Origin: CAWUEZ02 sp963921355
GTDB taxonomy: Bacteria; Pseudomonadota; Alphaproteobacteria; Thalassobaculales; Thalassobaculaceae
Direction: 5' to 3'
Length of the DNA stretch: 64,000 nucleotides
Assembly (NCBI GenBank): GCA_963921355.3
Contig: OZ001190.1
Span: forward strand, 1,922,001-1,986,000
A program made the position numbers and the translations under genes. The notes under the pieces were generated by a model. The model did not search any database. It was not told the origin of the DNA and worked only from the letters and a program-made list of their open reading frames with translations. This document shows positions 62,482-64,000 of this stretch, one piece after another. Numbering within the stretch: position 1 is the first letter of the stretch; every line of letters starts with the position of its first letter.

Positions 62482-64000
62482 CCCGTCGTTGGGCCGCCTA
62501 TACGCTTCTGCTGGCGCTGGCGGCCGCTCTGCTGGCGCTGTCGGGGGATGCCTATCTGCTGCGCATCGCGACCCTGGTCGGGATCTACGCGATCGCCGCC
62601 ATCGGATTTCAGCTGGTGTTCGGCCGGCTGGGCCTGCTGGCGCTCAGCCAGGGGGCGTTCTTCGCGATCGGCGCCTATGTGCTCGGCCTGACCACGACGG
62701 TCTGGGGCTGGCCGCCGCTGCTTGCCCTGGCCGCCGCCGTCATCGTTCCGGCTGTGGCGGGGGCTCTGGTGGCCCTGCCGGCGGCGCGGCTGGAAACCCA
62801 CTATGTCGCGCTCGCGACCTTGGGGCTGTCACAGCTCGTGCTCCTGGCGGTGACCAACCTGGACGTCACCGGCGGGGCTAACGGCCTCTACGGCGTGCCG
62901 GTGCTGACCGTCCTGGATGGCGAGATCGCCGACGGCTGGCCGATGCTGCTCACGGTCTGGACCGGCGTGGCCTTGGCTCTTGGGGTCTTCGCCCTCACGG
63001 TGCGGGGCGTCCGGGCGGCGCGTTTCTCCACGCTGCGGGACGCCCCGCACGCCGCGCGGGCGCTGGGCCTGGATCCGATCCGGGCGCGCCTGACACTGTT
63101 CGCCGTGGCGGCGGCCCTGGGCGGCTTGGCGGGCGGATTCCAGGCCCTGGGTCTCGGGGTGGTCTCGCCGGCCGTTGCCCGGTTCGACGTGATGATCAGC
63201 CTGCTGGCGATCGCCGTGGTCGGCGGACGCGGCAGCGCGTGGGGGGCGATTGCCGGCGCGGTGGTCCTGATCCCCTTGCCCGAGCTGTTCCGGGGCCTCG
63301 AGCAGGCCTATCTGCTGGGATATGGCATCGTTCTGTTGGCGGTCATCGTCGCCTGGCCGCATGGGATCGACGGTCTGGTGCGTCGTTGGCTGCCTGACAC
63401 CGGGCCGGCACGGCCGGCGCCGAGGCCGCCGTCGCGACCGGCACCTGCCGCGCTGCGGGTCGAGGCCGTGACCAAACGGTTCGGCGGCGTTCAGGCACTC
63501 GACCGGGTGGATCTGGTGGCCCGGCCGGGCGAGGTGACCGGACTGATCGGTGCCAACGGCTCCGGCAAGACGACGCTGATGAACATCGTCTCCGGTCTGG
63601 AGCGCCCCGACTCCGGCATCCTGCGGCTCGGTGCGGTTCCCTTGCTCGGCCGGCGGGCTCCCGCGCGCGCCCGGCTCGGCCTCGCCCGCGGGTTTCAGCA
63701 CCCGGAACTGCCAAGCGACGTCACCGTTCTCGACGCCGCCTCGGTGGCGGGCGACCGCGCTGCCGGCCTGTGGGCGCTGGACCGGGTCGGCCTGGAAGCG
63801 CTCGCCGACCGGCCGGTCGCAAGCCTCGGGCCCGCCGACAGCCGGCTGTTCGACATCGCCCGGGCGCTCGCCGCAGGGCCGTCGGTGCTGTTGCTGGACG
63901 AGCCCGCGGCGGGCCTGACGGCGCCCCAGCGCGCCCGTCTGTCCCGCCTGCTGCGCTCGCTGGCCGATGACGGGATGGCGGTGGTCGTCGTCGAGCATGG
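62478..64000 (+). CDS. LivM-LivG fusion: LIV-type permease and ATP-binding protein (partial)
   Basis: Open to the window edge, at least 507 codons. Residues 1-310 are LivM-like (IGFQLVFGRLGLLALSQGAF; ARALGLDPIRARLTLFAVAA; VVGGRGSAWGAIAGAVVLIP). A Pro/Arg-rich linker follows, and then an ABC ATPase: Walker A LIGANGSGKTTLMNIVSG, Q-loop ARGFQHPELP, and Walker B VLLLDEPAAGLT. The signature is degenerate (SLGPADSRLFDIARAL in place of L-S/A-x-G-x-Q-R), and the helical subdomain between Q-loop and signature is much shorter than in E. coli LivG. The frame continues past position 64000. Permease/ATPase fusion is known in this family. Confidence 0.88.
   Translation, partial: MTRRWAAYTLLLALAAALLALSGDAYLLRIATLVGIYAIAAIGFQLVFGRLGLLALSQGAFFAIGAYVLGLTTTVWGWPPLLALAAAVIVPAVAGALVALPAARLETHYVALATLGLSQLVLLAVTNLDVTGGANGLYGVPVLTVLDGEIADGWPMLLTVWTGVALALGVFALTVRGVRAARFSTLRDAPHAARALGLDPIRARLTLFAVAAALGGLAGGFQALGLGVVSPAVARFDVMISLLAIAVVGGRGSAWGAIAGAVVLIPLPELFRGLEQAYLLGYGIVLLAVIVAWPHGIDGLVRRWLPDTGPARPAPRPPSRPAPAALRVEAVTKRFGGVQALDRVDLVARPGEVTGLIGANGSGKTTLMNIVSGLERPDSGILRLGAVPLLGRRAPARARLGLARGFQHPELPSDVTVLDAASVAGDRAAGLWALDRVGLEALADRPVASLGPADSRLFDIARALAAGPSVLLLDEPAAGLTAPQRARLSRLLRSLADDGMAVVVVEH

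Noticed and set aside
62829..63998. 389-codon minus-strand open frame
   Set aside because: Antisense to the LivM-LivG fusion, which has conserved permease and Walker motifs.
1..64000. Prophage, transposon, CRISPR array or toxin-antitoxin module
   Set aside because: No integrase, transposase, direct-repeat array or clear toxin pair was found on either strand. The single RHH protein is coupled to fumC, not to a toxin.

Overview
The window is about 64 kb of high-GC chromosome from an alphaproteobacterium, probably of the Rhodospirillales type. The grounds are a FixL-FixJ-FixK oxygen circuit, three PAS_5-type domains, alphaproteobacterial accessory families (DUF3775, DUF2267, zf-CHCC, RHH_4), and dense coding with many 4-bp ATGA stop/start overlaps. 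No phage, transposase, CRISPR array or rRNA was seen. Genus-level identity cannot be fixed from the sequence.

Layout. 0-3.1 kb: a Tat-exported YHS-domain protein, a tRNA with anticodon CAU, and a hybrid sensor kinase broken by an in-frame amber codon. 3.3-11.3 kb: a trehalose block with otsB, a GH15 enzyme, a fused HAD/beta-phosphoglucomutase-GH65 phosphorylase, and otsA overlapping it by 4 bp. 11.3-17 kb: an oxygen/stress island with Hsp20, a small zinc-finger protein, FixK, FixJ, FixL, a ribosome-hibernation/cold-shock fusion, DUF3775 and DUF2267, with FixK/FNR-type palindromes in the promoters. 17-24.5 kb: a LacI-controlled sugar ABC operon with a GH63-like (glucosylglycerate-type) hydrolase. 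24.6-33.5 kb: a zinc alcohol dehydrogenase, an SDR, an RND efflux pair and a chemoreceptor.

33.5-38 kb: nicotinamidase, then an arsenic locus: AqpS-type channel and ArsR on one strand, GAPDH and ArsJ on the other, and a 28-bp operator-like palindrome between them. 38-44 kb: a PilZ protein, a second hybrid kinase split by a frameshift, a trypsin-like protease with DUF350, and an isocitrate/isopropylmalate dehydrogenase-like enzyme. 44-51.4 kb: a giant AsmA protein, then RHH, fumarase C and an RNA m5U methyltransferase on the other strand, and a YbaN protein. 51.5-56.8 kb: a decayed ArsR gene, an MDR oxidoreductase, a CMD protein, a GST, a peptide-type binding protein and a PAS_5 protein. 57-59 kb: an AT-richer orphan secreted protein. 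59.4-64 kb: a methyltransferase-like gene, then a TPP riboswitch that leads a branched-chain-amino-acid-type (LIV) ABC operon running off the window end.

The most interesting points are the TPP riboswitch driving a LIV-type importer whose LivM-LivG fusion has a degenerate ABC signature, the compact FixLJ-K regulon, a DUF11-like domain inserted in a MalF permease, the channel plus GAPDH/ArsJ arsenic locus, and four broken genes, three of them regulatory.
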